A DNA stretch of 64,000 nucleotides, taken from Amycolatopsis iheyensis (GTDB lineage: Bacteria; Actinomycetota; Actinomycetes; Mycobacteriales; Pseudonocardiaceae). A program made the translations under genes and the position numbers. The stretch lies in assembly GCF_024703995.1 (NCBI RefSeq), contig NZ_JAMXQV010000008.1:359672-423671 (forward strand). The letters run 5' to 3'. Shown in pieces: positions 6,564 through 15,486 of this stretch; position 1 is the first letter of the stretch; each line of letters begins with the position of its first letter. The notes below the pieces were generated by a model. It had not been told where the DNA came from. It was given only the letters and a program-made list of their open reading frames with translations, and did not search any database.

Positions 6564-9500
6564 TCAGGGACAGGGCGGGTCGTAGTCCAGGCCCGGGAGG
6601 CTCTCCGCCCACTCCGGCGCCGTGATGCGGGGCGCCGCGACCGCGCAGATCTTCTCGGCCGCCCGGGCGGGGTCGGTCTCCCACAACCGCACCGTGCCGT
6701 CGGCGACCGTCCCGGCCAGCGTATGGCCGTCCGGCGCGTACTGCACGGCGGAGACCCGGTCCCCTTCCTCGGGCAGCACCGCCGACAGCGACGCGCTCGC
6801 GACGTCCCACAGCCGGATCGTGTGGTCGTAGCTGCCCGAGGCGAGCGTGGCGCCGTCGCCGCTGAAGGACACCCCCAGCACGTTGTCCGCGTGCCCGGCC
6901 AGCACCGCCGACGCCCTCGCGTGCGCCGGGTCGGCGACGTCCCACAGGCGCACCGTGCGGTCGGCGCCCGCGGTGGCCAGCGTCCGGCCGTCGGGGCTGT
7001 AGGCGACCGAGAAGATCGTGTCGGTGTGCCCGTCGAGCTCGGCCAGGGGCCGCGGTGTCCGGGGCGCCGAAACGTCCCACAGCCGCGCGGTGTGGTCCCA
7101 GCCCGCGCTGGCGAGCGTCCGGCCGTCCGGGGCGAAGGCGAGCGCGTGGACGTCGTCTTCGTGGCCGGTCAGCTTCGCGATCTCCACCGGGCGCAGGCGG
7201 TCGGTGAGGTCCCAGAGGCGGACCGTGTGGCCTTCGCCCGCGGTGGCCAGCAGGGTGCCGTCCGGGCTGAACGCGACGGCGTCGATGTCGTCCTTCGGCC
7301 GCGAGAACACCACCGGCGGCCCCGGGTGCTTCGGGTCGGTGATGTCCCGCAGCGTCATCGTGTGGTCCCAGCTGCCGGTGGCCAGGGTCCGGCCGTCGGG
7401 GCTGATCGCGACGCCGCAGACCGCGTTGCCGAAGCCGCCGATCGTGGCCACCGTCCGGGGCGCGGCCGGGTCGGCGAGGTCGTGCAGCCGCACCACCTGG
7501 TCGTAGCCGCCGGTCGCCAGCAGGCCGCGGCCGAACGCGGCGCGGCAGGCCCGCGCGGTGTGCGCCGGGACGGCCGGGCCGGGCAGGTCCCAGAGCCGGG
7601 CGGTCTGGTCGTCGCTGGCCGTGGCGAGCGTGCGGCCGTCGCGGGTGAACACCGCCGAGACGACCGCGCCGGTGTGCCCGGGCAGCGACGGCAGCTCGCG
7701 CGGCTGCCGCGGGTCGGCGACGTCCCACAGCCGGGCGGTGCGGTCGAAGCCGGTCGTGGCGAGGGTGTGCCCGTCGGCGGTGAAGGCGACCGACCGCACG
7801 ATCGCCTTGTGCGCCCCGAGCGACGCCAGCTGCGCCGGGTGCGCGGGATCGGCGACGTCCCACAGCCGCGCGGTCTGGTCCTGGCTCGCGGTGGCGAGGA
7901 CGCGGCCGTCGGGGCTGAACACCGCCGCGTGCACGACGTCGGTGTGCCCGGTCGCGACGCCGAGCGGCCGGCGCGCGGCGACGTCCCAGATCCGGGCGGT
8001 CTTGTCGGCCGACGCGGAGGCGAGCAGGCGGCCGTCGGCGCTGAAGGCCAGGTTGTTGACGTAGGAGGTGTGCCCGGTCAGCTCGCCGACCTGCTTCGGG
8101 TGCGCGGACGTGTCGTACAGCCGGATCGTGCCGTCGACGTCACCGGTGGCCAGCAGCGCGCCCACCGGGCTGAACGCGACGGCGTACGCCTTGCCCTCGT
8201 GCTGCTCGACGATCGTCCCGGGCCCCGGCCGGGCCGGGTCGCCGACGTCCCAGACGCGGACGGTCCCGTCGAACCCGGCGGTGGCGGCGGTCCGGCCGTC
8301 GGCGCTGAAGGCGACGTTGTTGACGTTGCCGGTGTGCCCGCTCAAGACGCCGAGCGGGGCCGGGTGGTGCGGGTCGTGGACGTCCCACAGGCGGGCCGTG
8401 CCGTCCCAGCTCGCCGTGGCGAGGACCCGGCCGTCCGGGCGCAGGGCGACGGTGTTGATCCGGCCGGTGTGCCCGGTGACGCGCGTCGAATACGGCGTCG
8501 CGAACACGCCGAGGAGGCTGCCGCGCTCGTCGGCGCCGGGGTCGAGGCGGTACGCGGCGAGCGCGAGCTGCGCGGCCAGCGCGGGGTTGGTGGCCCGCAT
8601 AGCCAGCGCCTGGCCGGCGACCTTCTGCGCGAGCGCGTGGTTGCGCTGGTCGGTGGCGGTGCTCTCGGCGTACCCGGCGTAGCCGGTGGCGGCCACGGCG
8701 ACGACCAGCAGCACCGCGAGCAGCGCGACCAGCTGCCGCAACCGCCGGGTGCGACGGCGGTCGCGGTCCCGCTCGGCGTGTTCGACCGCCAGGCTGGCGT
8801 CGAGGAACCGCCGTTCCCGCTGGGACAGCGCGGCGTCCTGGCGGGCGGCCCACTCGCGCGCGATGGCCAGGCGGGTGCCGCGGTAGAGCCAGCCGGGGTC
8901 CTCGTCGACGGACTGCCAGGCGTCGGTCGCCTCGGTGAGCTGCCGGTGCACGCGCAGGCCGTCGCGGTCGCGGGTGAGCCACTCGCGCAGCCGCGGCCAG
9001 CCGCGGATGAGGGCCTCGTGCGCGATCTCGATGCCGGTGTCGTCGAGGGCGACCAGCCGCGCCGACGCCAGCTCGCCGAGCACGACGGCGGTGTCCTCGT
9101 CGTCGGTGTCGAGCTCGCCGCGGCTGATCCGCCGCTTGGTGTCTTCGGTGCCTTCGCCGAGCGCGGTCATCCGGAGGAAGATCTGCCGCGCCAGCCGTTG
9201 CTGCCGGCCCGACAGCTTCGCGAACGTGCCTTCGGACGTCTGCGCGATGGCCCGCTCGACGCCGCCGGTGGACTCGTAGCCGGCCAGGGTGAGCGTGGTG
9301 CCGCGGCGGCGTCGCCACGTCTCGAGCAGCGCGTGCGAAAGCAGCGGCAACACGGCGGGCTGGCCGGTGGCGTCCGCGACGAGCCGGGACACCAGCGCGT
9401 TCTCGACGCGGTAGCCGGCGTCGACGGCGGGCCGCGAGATCGCCTGCCGGAGCTCCTCGGTGGTCATCGGGCCGACCAGCACCTGCGCGTCCTGCATGGC

Positions 9501-10343
9501 CTCGGCGAGCTCCGCGTGCCGCGCGCAGTGGGTGTAGAAGTCGGTGCGGATGCCGAGCACCACGCGGGTCCGGCTGCCGGGCTCGGTGGTCGCGGTGACG
9601 AGCGCGGCGAGGAAGCGCGCGCGTTCCCGGTCGTCCTGGCAGAGGGTGAAGACCTCTTCGAACTGGTCGACCACGAGGACGACGTCGGTGTCGGTCTCGT
9701 CGGTCAGCTGACGGGCCGCGAGCCCGAGGTTGCGCGGGTGCGCGGCGAAGTCGTCGAGCAGCGCGCCGGGGGCGACGCCGAGCGCGGCGGCGAACTTGAC
9801 GGCGCACTCCTGCAACGGCCGGGCGCCCGGGGTGAGCAGCACGGCAGGGCCCTTGACGGCGGGCAGCAGGCCGGCGCGCAGCAACGACGACTTTCCCGAG
9901 CCGGACGCGCCGAGCACGGCGAGAAAACGCTGTCTCGAAAGGCGGGCGAGCAGCTTTTCGATCAGGCGTTCGCGCCCGAAGAAACGCCCGGCGTCAGCTG
10001 AGGTGAATGCGGCCAGCCCGACGTACGGCGGGATTTCCCCGGAGTCCGGCGCGGGCGGTGAATCGGCACCGTCCGGACGCGACTCTTCGGCGACGACGTG
10101 CCAGCGTTCTTCCCATTCGCCGGGCACTCCCCCGCAGGCCCGGACGTAGGCCAGAGTCACGGCCAGGCTGGGGAGTTTGCGCCCGCCGGCGGCTTCCGAG
10201 AGCGTGCCGGCGGAGTAGTGCGCGCGGCGCCCGAGCTCGCGGTAGGTCGGATTTCCCGCGTTCTCCCGCAATCGCCGGAGATCGGCCGCGAATTCGGTCA
10301 GCGCGTCGTCCCCGGGATCCAAGGGTCGCTCCGGACGCGGCAC
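6564..10343 (-). CDS. HTH-nSTAND NTPase-WD40 repeat protein
   Basis: 1259-residue multidomain protein. Residues 12-72 form an XRE-type helix-turn-helix (TYRELGRRAHYSAGTLSEAA). Residues 105-515 are a novel-STAND NTPase with Walker A LGASGSGKSSLLRAG (144-158) and Walker B VVLVVDQFEE (221-230). A transmembrane helix lies at about 538-557. Residues 620-1230 contain 14 WD units ending in variants of TARLWDV, enough for two seven-bladed propellers. The GTG start at 10343 has AGGAGG six bases upstream. STAND proteins act as ligand-triggered oligomeric switches in signalling or defence; the ligand here is unknown. Minus strand, apparently a single gene, with palindromic repeats beyond its 3' end. The family is common in actinomycetes, so a phage-defence role is only a possibility. 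Confidence 0.88.
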   Translation of the reverse strand: MPRPERPLDPGDDALTEFAADLRRLRENAGNPTYRELGRRAHYSAGTLSEAAGGRKLPSLAVTLAYVRACGGVPGEWEERWHVVAEESRPDGADSPPAPDSGEIPPYVGLAAFTSADAGRFFGRERLIEKLLARLSRQRFLAVLGASGSGKSSLLRAGLLPAVKGPAVLLTPGARPLQECAVKFAAALGVAPGALLDDFAAHPRNLGLAARQLTDETDTDVVLVVDQFEEVFTLCQDDRERARFLAALVTATTEPGSRTRVVLGIRTDFYTHCARHAELAEAMQDAQVLVGPMTTEELRQAISRPAVDAGYRVENALVSRLVADATGQPAVLPLLSHALLETWRRRRGTTLTLAGYESTGGVERAIAQTSEGTFAKLSGRQQRLARQIFLRMTALGEGTEDTKRRISRGELDTDDEDTAVVLGELASARLVALDDTGIEIAHEALIRGWPRLREWLTRDRDGLRVHRQLTEATDAWQSVDEDPGWLYRGTRLAIAREWAARQDAALSQRERRFLDASLAVEHAERDRDRRRTRRLRQLVALLAVLLVVAVAATGYAGYAESTATDQRNHALAQKVAGQALAMRATNPALAAQLALAAYRLDPGADERGSLLGVFATPYSTRVTGHTGRINTVALRPDGRVLATASWDGTARLWDVHDPHHPAPLGVLSGHTGNVNNVAFSADGRTAATAGFDGTVRVWDVGDPARPGPGTIVEQHEGKAYAVAFSPVGALLATGDVDGTIRLYDTSAHPKQVGELTGHTSYVNNLAFSADGRLLASASADKTARIWDVAARRPLGVATGHTDVVHAAVFSPDGRVLATASQDQTARLWDVADPAHPAQLASLGAHKAIVRSVAFTADGHTLATTGFDRTARLWDVADPRQPRELPSLPGHTGAVVSAVFTRDGRTLATASDDQTARLWDLPGPAVPAHTARACRAAFGRGLLATGGYDQVVRLHDLADPAAPRTVATIGGFGNAVCGVAISPDGRTLATGSWDHTMTLRDITDPKHPGPPVVFSRPKDDIDAVAFSPDGTLLATAGEGHTVRLWDLTDRLRPVEIAKLTGHEDDVHALAFAPDGRTLASAGWDHTARLWDVSAPRTPRPLAELDGHTDTIFSVAYSPDGRTLATAGADRTVRLWDVADPAHARASAVLAGHADNVLGVSFSGDGATLASGSYDHTIRLWDVASASLSAVLPEEGDRVSAVQYAPDGHTLAGTVADGTVRLWETDPARAAEKICAVAAPRITAPEWAESLPGLDYDPPCP

Positions 10344-10398
10344 CCCGTCCTCCTGATTTCCGCCGGTTTCCGCACACCGTATCGGGTGCGGCGCCGCG

Positions 10399-10857
10399 TC
10401 AGGGCCCGGCCGGGGAATTCACCCGCCGTCGGACGGCTTCACGATCCACACCCAGCTCCGCGAGCAGGTCGGCCGCCGGATCCGGCGGGGTCACCGTCAG
10501 CAGCACCCGCAGCAGCTCGGCCGGGACCCGCTCCCGGAGCGCCTCGTTGACCACCGCCCGAGCGTTCGACGTCAAGGCGCCCAGGGTCAGCTTTCCGCGC
10601 TTGACCGGCACCCGCGGCGGCCGCATGCCCTCCACCTCGATGCCGAGCGCCGCCAGCGCGGCCCGGTCGAGGCGGTCGAGGGCCGCGCGGGCCTGCTCGA
10701 GGTCGACGCCGAGGGCGCGGGCGCAGTCCGGGTCGTGGAGCAGGCCGAGCAGCAGGTGCTCGGTGCCGAGCCGGCGGTCGCCGCGGCGGCGGGACTCCGC
10801 CAGCGCCGCCGTCACCACCACGGCGAACGGGCTCTTCGCGATCAGCCGGTCGAGCAT
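10399..10857 (-). CDS. Stand-alone Clp N-terminal-domain protein
   Basis: 152-residue protein resembling the double-repeat N-domain of ClpC/ClpA without any ATPase module. The first repeat reads LIAKSPFAVVVTAALAESRR...GTEHLLLGLLHDPDCAR and a second, weaker repeat around residues 90-150 includes LTSNARAVVNEALRE and VTPPDPAADLLAELGVD. Such orphan N-domains may bind Clp adaptors or substrates; the function is not established. Seven bases separate it from the upstream HTH gene, so the two are almost certainly cotranscribed, and the pair is divergent from an FAD monooxygenase. Confidence 0.8.
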   Translation of the reverse strand: MLDRLIAKSPFAVVVTAALAESRRRGDRRLGTEHLLLGLLHDPDCARALGVDLEQARAALDRLDRAALAALGIEVEGMRPPRVPVKRGKLTLGALTSNARAVVNEALRERVPAELLRVLLTVTPPDPAADLLAELGVDREAVRRRVNSPAGP

Positions 10858-10864
10858 CGCCGCC

Positions 10865-11068
10865 TCACTTCCCGTGCTTCGCGTGCACGGACTGCCGGGC
10901 GACGCCGAGGGCGTCCCCGATCTGCTCCCACGACCAGCCGCGCTCCCGGGCGTGCGCGACTGCCGCCGCTTCGACCTGCTCGGCGAGCCGGTGCAGCGCG
11001 CCGACCGCCCGCAGCGCGACCGCGGGGTCGGTTTCCGAGACCCGCCCGGAAAGCTCTTCCGCTTCCAT
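10865..11068 (-). CDS. Small helix-turn-helix protein
   Basis: 67-residue protein: a helical N-terminus (LRAVGALHRLAEQVEAAAVA) followed by a classical helix-turn-helix ERGWSWEQIGDALGVARQSVHAKHGK at residues 42-67. It has no visible effector domain, so the partner Clp-N protein encoded 7 bases downstream may supply it. It begins next to a divergent promoter with two near-identical inverted repeats, which are good candidate operators for this protein. Similar HTH/Clp-N pairs occur in other actinomycetes next to oxygenase genes, to my recollection; this cannot be checked here. Confidence 0.75.
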   Translation of the reverse strand: MEAEELSGRVSETDPAVALRAVGALHRLAEQVEAAAVAHARERGWSWEQIGDALGVARQSVHAKHGK

Positions 11069-11072
11069 GGCG

Positions 11073-11112
11073 TGTCAGTCTAGCCTGACATAGTTCGTCA
11101 GTTTGAGCTGAC
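11073..11112. promoter_or_regulatory. Twin inverted-repeat operator between HTH/Clp-N pair and FAD monooxygenase
   Basis: TGTCAG-TCTAGC-CTGACA (11073-11090) and GTCAG-TTTGAG-CTGAC (11097-11112) share the same arms and 6-base spacer, with centres 23 bp apart, about two helical turns. They fill the 58-base gap between the divergent starts at 11068 and 11127, so one regulator bound here could control both directions. The GAGGAGG Shine-Dalgarno of the monooxygenase follows at about 11115. Confidence 0.75.
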
Positions 11113-11126
11113 ACGAGGAGGCAACC

Positions 11127-12482
11127 ATGGATGTCGCAGTGATCGGAGCCGGCCCGGTGGGCCTCATGCTGGCAGCGGAGCTGCGCCTCGGCGGGGCCGA
11201 CGTCGTCGTGCTGGAGCGCCGGGCCACCCCGGACCAGCGGCCACGGGCGAACGGCCTCGCCGGCCGGATCGTCGAGCAGCTGGACCACCGGGGGCTCCTC
11301 GACCGGTTCCGGGCCGAAGCCGGGTTCGCCGGGCCGCTGCCCGGTTTCCCGTTCGGGCCGGTGCCACTGAAAACGCCGATGCCCGGGCTGATGGTGCAGC
11401 AGCCGCGGATGGAGGCCCTGCTGACCGAGCGCGCGCTCGAACTCGGCGCCGAGATCCGGCGCGGGCACGAACTCGCCGACCTCGGCACCGTCCGCGGCCC
11501 GGACGGCGACTACCGGTTGGCGGCGAAGTACGTCGTCGGCTGCGACGGCGCGCACAGCCGCGTCCGCGAGCTGGCCGGCATCGGGTTCCCCGGCACCACC
11601 GACGACGAGCTGATGCGCCTCGGCCACTTCCGGGCCGACCTGCCGATGTTCGGGTCGGGGCTCGAGCGGGGCTGGAACCGGCGTCCCGGCGGGCGGGTGC
11701 TGGTGACGTCGCTGACGCCCGGCGTCCTGATCGCGGGCGTCCGGGAGGTGGCGCCGGAACCGGCAGGCGAGCCGACGCTCGAGGAGTTCCGCGCCGCCGT
11801 GCGCCGGGTGCTCGGCACCGACCTGGCGCTGGGCGAGCCGCTGTGGCTGTCGCGGACGGTCAGCTCGGCCCGGCTCGCCGAGCACTACCGCGCGGGCCGG
11901 GTGCTGCTGGCCGGCGACGCCGCGCACGTCTTCCCGGCCGGCGGCTCGTCGCTCAACGTCGGGCTGCTGGACGCGGTCAACCTCGGCTGGAAGCTGGCCG
12001 CCGTCGTCCGCGGCGCCGGCGAGGCACTGCTCGACAGCTACCACGCGGAGCGGCACCCGGTCGCCGCGCGGACGTTGACGCACACCCGCGTCCAGGCCCT
12101 GCTCGACCGGCTGACCGGCGAGGACGGCGACGCGCTGCGCACGCTCTTCGGCGAGCTGGCCGCCTTCGACGAGCCGAAGCGGCACCTGGCCACGCTGCTG
12201 CGGGACGCCGACGAGCTGCCGTACGTCCCCGACCTGCCGCTGACCGTCGGCGGCCGGGCCACCCGGGTGGCCGAAGTCATGCGCGCGGCGCGTCCGGTGC
12301 TGTTCGACTTCGCCGGCCGCGCCGACCTGCGGGAAGCCGCCGGCCCGGACGTGAAGATCGTCACGGCGGCGTGCCCGGACGCCCCGGCCGACGCGCTTTT
12401 CGTGCGCCCGGACGGCGTCGTGGCCTACCAAGGGGACGACGAGAAGGCGTTGCGGGAAGCATTGGCGGCACCGGGGCGTTGA
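11127..12482 (+). CDS. FAD-dependent aromatic monooxygenase (rifampin-monooxygenase-like)
   Basis: 451-residue class A flavoprotein monooxygenase, expected to hydroxylate an aromatic or polyketide substrate with NAD(P)H and O2. Motifs: N-terminal dinucleotide fold VAVIGAGPVGLMLAAELRL, DG motif GCDGAHSRVRELAG near residue 150, and GD motif VLLAGDAAHVFPAGGSS near 260, followed by NVGLLDAVNLGWKLA. The N-terminus and the sequence RANGLAGRIVEQLDHRGLLDRF resemble rifampicin monooxygenases (Rox) and TetX-type enzymes, so antibiotic inactivation is one option and a catabolic or tailoring hydroxylase another. It is preceded by a strong GAGGAGG and the twin operator, and followed after 8 bases by the luciferase-like gene, suggesting an operon. 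Confidence 0.85.
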   Translation: MDVAVIGAGPVGLMLAAELRLGGADVVVLERRATPDQRPRANGLAGRIVEQLDHRGLLDRFRAEAGFAGPLPGFPFGPVPLKTPMPGLMVQQPRMEALLTERALELGAEIRRGHELADLGTVRGPDGDYRLAAKYVVGCDGAHSRVRELAGIGFPGTTDDELMRLGHFRADLPMFGSGLERGWNRRPGGRVLVTSLTPGVLIAGVREVAPEPAGEPTLEEFRAAVRRVLGTDLALGEPLWLSRTVSSARLAEHYRAGRVLLAGDAAHVFPAGGSSLNVGLLDAVNLGWKLAAVVRGAGEALLDSYHAERHPVAARTLTHTRVQALLDRLTGEDGDALRTLFGELAAFDEPKRHLATLLRDADELPYVPDLPLTVGGRATRVAEVMRAARPVLFDFAGRADLREAAGPDVKIVTAACPDAPADALFVRPDGVVAYQGDDEKALREALAAPGR

Positions 12483-12490
12483 CCCCGGTT

Positions 12491-13483
<993 letters not shown>

Positions 13484-13548
13484 CCGATCTGGACGCCACC
13501 ACCCGCTCGGCCTAACCTGCCGGGTGGGTCCCGGTGGACGAGAATGAG

Positions 13549-13580
13549 CCCCTCCCACATCCGGGAGGGGATTTTCTTTT
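13549..13580 (+). terminator. Intrinsic terminator after the LLM monooxygenase gene
   Basis: CCCCTCCC (13549-13556), a 6-base loop and GGGAGGGG (13563-13570) form a perfect 8-bp stem followed by ATTTTCTTTT. It ends the monooxygenase operon and insulates the mce promoter region downstream. Confidence 0.85.
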
Positions 13581-13836
13581 CCTTCGTTGACAACAAGATC
13601 CGGTCCGTTTGTCAGTACTCGACAAGAAATGCCCGGTTACCAGCCCGTGACCGCGTGATCGTGCTCAAGTTCTTGTCTCCCAGCATGGCCGTCGTTAGCG
13701 TACCGACCAGTAGGAAACGGCACGGTGACCCCCGAGACCGTGAATGGCCGACAATTGTTACCCCGTTCGGACCATTTCCCTTTGCTCGACTCGGGTGTAT
13801 TCGGCGTGCCGTCGGAACCGCTGGGGAGGCACACGA
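13581..13836 (+). promoter_or_regulatory. Upstream control region of the yrbE-mce operon with GACAAGAA/TTCTTGTC sites
   Basis: This AT-richer gap holds a 17-bp inverted repeat TTGTC-AGTACTC-GACAA at 13609-13625, extended rightward to GACAAGAAAT (13621-13630), and an inverted copy TTCTTGTC at 13670-13677. The same half-site occurs upstream of the PucR-type regulator gene (30673-30696), and ACAAGAAAT occurs upstream of the first secreted paralogue (25119-25127). No clear -35/-10 pair can be named with confidence. Confidence 0.6.
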
Positions 13837-14631
13837 ATGGCCGAACGGACGACGACGCCGTCGTTCCCCGGGGCCGCCGCGCTGCGGCAGACCGGACGGC
13901 TCTACGGGCTCGGCCTCGACGTCGTCCGGCTGACGTTCCGCCGCCCGTTCCAGCTGCGTGAGCTGATCCAGCAGTTCTGGTTCATCGCGAGCGTCTCGAT
14001 CCTGCCGACCGCGCTGGTCTCGATCCCGTTCGGCGCGGTCATCGCGCTGCACATCGGGTCGCTGACCACGCAGATCGGCGCGCAGTCCTTCACCGGCGCG
14101 GCCAGCGTGCTCGCGATCATCCAGCAGGCCAGCCCGATCGTCACCGCGCTGCTCATCGCCGGCGCCGGCGGCAGTGCGATGTGCGCCGACCTCGGCTCGC
14201 GCACCATCCGCGAAGAGATCGACGCCATGGAGGTCCTCGGCGTCTCGCCCGTGCAGCGGCTGATCGTGCCGCGGGTGCTCGCCGCGATGGGTGTCGCGAT
14301 CTTCCTCAACGGCATGGTGAGCGTCGTCGGCGTGCTCGGCGGCTACTTCTTCAACGTCATCATGCAGCACGGGACGCCGGGCGCGTACCTCGCGAGCTTC
14401 TCGGCGCTGGCCCAGCTGCCCGACCTGTGGATCAGCGAGATCAAGGCCGTCATCTTCGGCTTCGTCGCCGGGGTCGTGGCCGCCTACCGCGGGCTCAATC
14501 CCAAGGGCGGGCCGAAGGGCGTCGGCGACGCCGTCAACCAGTCCGTGGTCATCACGTTCCTGCTGCTGTTCGTGCTGAACCTGGTGCTCACCACCGTGTA
14601 CCTGCAGCTCGTGCCGCCGAAGGGGAGCTGA
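13837..14631 (+). CDS. yrbEA: YrbEA / MlaE-family permease of Mce transporter
   Basis: 264-residue integral membrane permease; together with YrbEB it forms the channel of an Mce lipid ABC importer. MlaE-family features are about five to six hydrophobic segments, the EQ-loop-like SRTIREEIDAMEVLGVSP block (residues about 122-140) that contacts the ATPase, and PRVLAAMGVAIFLN. The frame is open 31 codons further upstream, but the ATG at 13837 (MAERTTTPSFPG) is preceded by GGGGAGG and gives the usual length. It is the first gene of a tightly packed ten-gene unit. The ATPase (MceG/Mkl) is not in the window, as is usual for actinobacterial mce loci. Confidence 0.94.
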   Translation: MAERTTTPSFPGAAALRQTGRLYGLGLDVVRLTFRRPFQLRELIQQFWFIASVSILPTALVSIPFGAVIALHIGSLTTQIGAQSFTGAASVLAIIQQASPIVTALLIAGAGGSAMCADLGSRTIREEIDAMEVLGVSPVQRLIVPRVLAAMGVAIFLNGMVSVVGVLGGYFFNVIMQHGTPGAYLASFSALAQLPDLWISEIKAVIFGFVAGVVAAYRGLNPKGGPKGVGDAVNQSVVITFLLLFVLNLVLTTVYLQLVPPKGS

Positions 14632-14634
14632 GCC

Positions 14635-15486
14635 ATGGTGACCACCGACGTCCCGAGATCCGCGCGGGTCCGCGAAACCGTCGACCGCGGGTTCGGCTTC
14701 CTCGACACCCTCGGCGACCAGATCCTCTTCTTCCTCCGCGCGATCGCCTGGATCCCCCGCGCGCTGCACCGCTACCTGCGCGAGATCGTCCGCCTGCTGG
14801 CCGAAGTCAGCTTCGGCAGCGGCGCGCTCGCCGTCATCGGCGGCACGATCGGCGTGATGATCGGGATGACCGTCGCCACCGGCACGGTCGTCGGCCTGCA
14901 GGGCTACTCCGCGCTCAACCAGGTCGGGACGTCGGCGTTCGCCGGGTTCGTCTCGGCCTACTTCAACACCCGCGAGATCGCTCCCCTCGTGTCCGGGCTC
15001 GCCCTGAGTGCCACCGTCGGCTGCGGCTTCACCGCCCAGCTCGGCGCGATGCGCATCTCCGAGGAGATCGACGCGCTGGAAGTCATGGGCATCCCCAGCG
15101 TCCCCTACCTGGTCACGACCCGGGTGATCGCCGGCTTCCTCGCCGTCATCCCGCTGTACGCGATCGGGCTGCTGTCGAGCTACCTCGCCTCGCGGCAGGT
15201 CACCGTGTGGTTCTTCGGCCAGTCCGCGGGCACCTACGACCACTACTTCCTGCTGTTCCTGCCCCCCGGCGACGTGCTGTGGTCGTTCGGAAAGGTCCTC
15301 GTGTTCAGCGTCGTCGTGGTGCTGGCGCACTGCTACTACGGCTTCCGGGCGAGCGGCGGCCCGGCCGGCGTCGGCGTGGCGGTGGGTCGCGCGGTGCGCA
15401 CCGCGATCGTCGCGATCAGCGTGCTCGACTTCTTCCTGTCCCTGGCCATCTGGGGTGCGACGACCACCGTGCAGGTGGCCGGATGA
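14635..15486 (+). CDS. yrbEB: YrbEB / MlaE-family permease of Mce transporter
   Basis: 283-residue second permease of the Mce importer. It has the family block MRISEEIDALEVMGIPSVPYLVTTRVIAG (the EExDALEVMG coupling motif) and about six membrane segments between residues 60 and 283. A soluble, arginine-rich 45-residue N-terminus is predicted on the cytoplasmic side. ATG at 14635 lies 3 bases after the yrbEA stop; its TGA overlaps the mceA ATG (ATGA), indicating translational coupling. Confidence 0.94.
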   Translation: MVTTDVPRSARVRETVDRGFGFLDTLGDQILFFLRAIAWIPRALHRYLREIVRLLAEVSFGSGALAVIGGTIGVMIGMTVATGTVVGLQGYSALNQVGTSAFAGFVSAYFNTREIAPLVSGLALSATVGCGFTAQLGAMRISEEIDALEVMGIPSVPYLVTTRVIAGFLAVIPLYAIGLLSSYLASRQVTVWFFGQSAGTYDHYFLLFLPPGDVLWSFGKVLVFSVVVVLAHCYYGFRASGGPAGVGVAVGRAVRTAIVAISVLDFFLSLAIWGATTTVQVAG

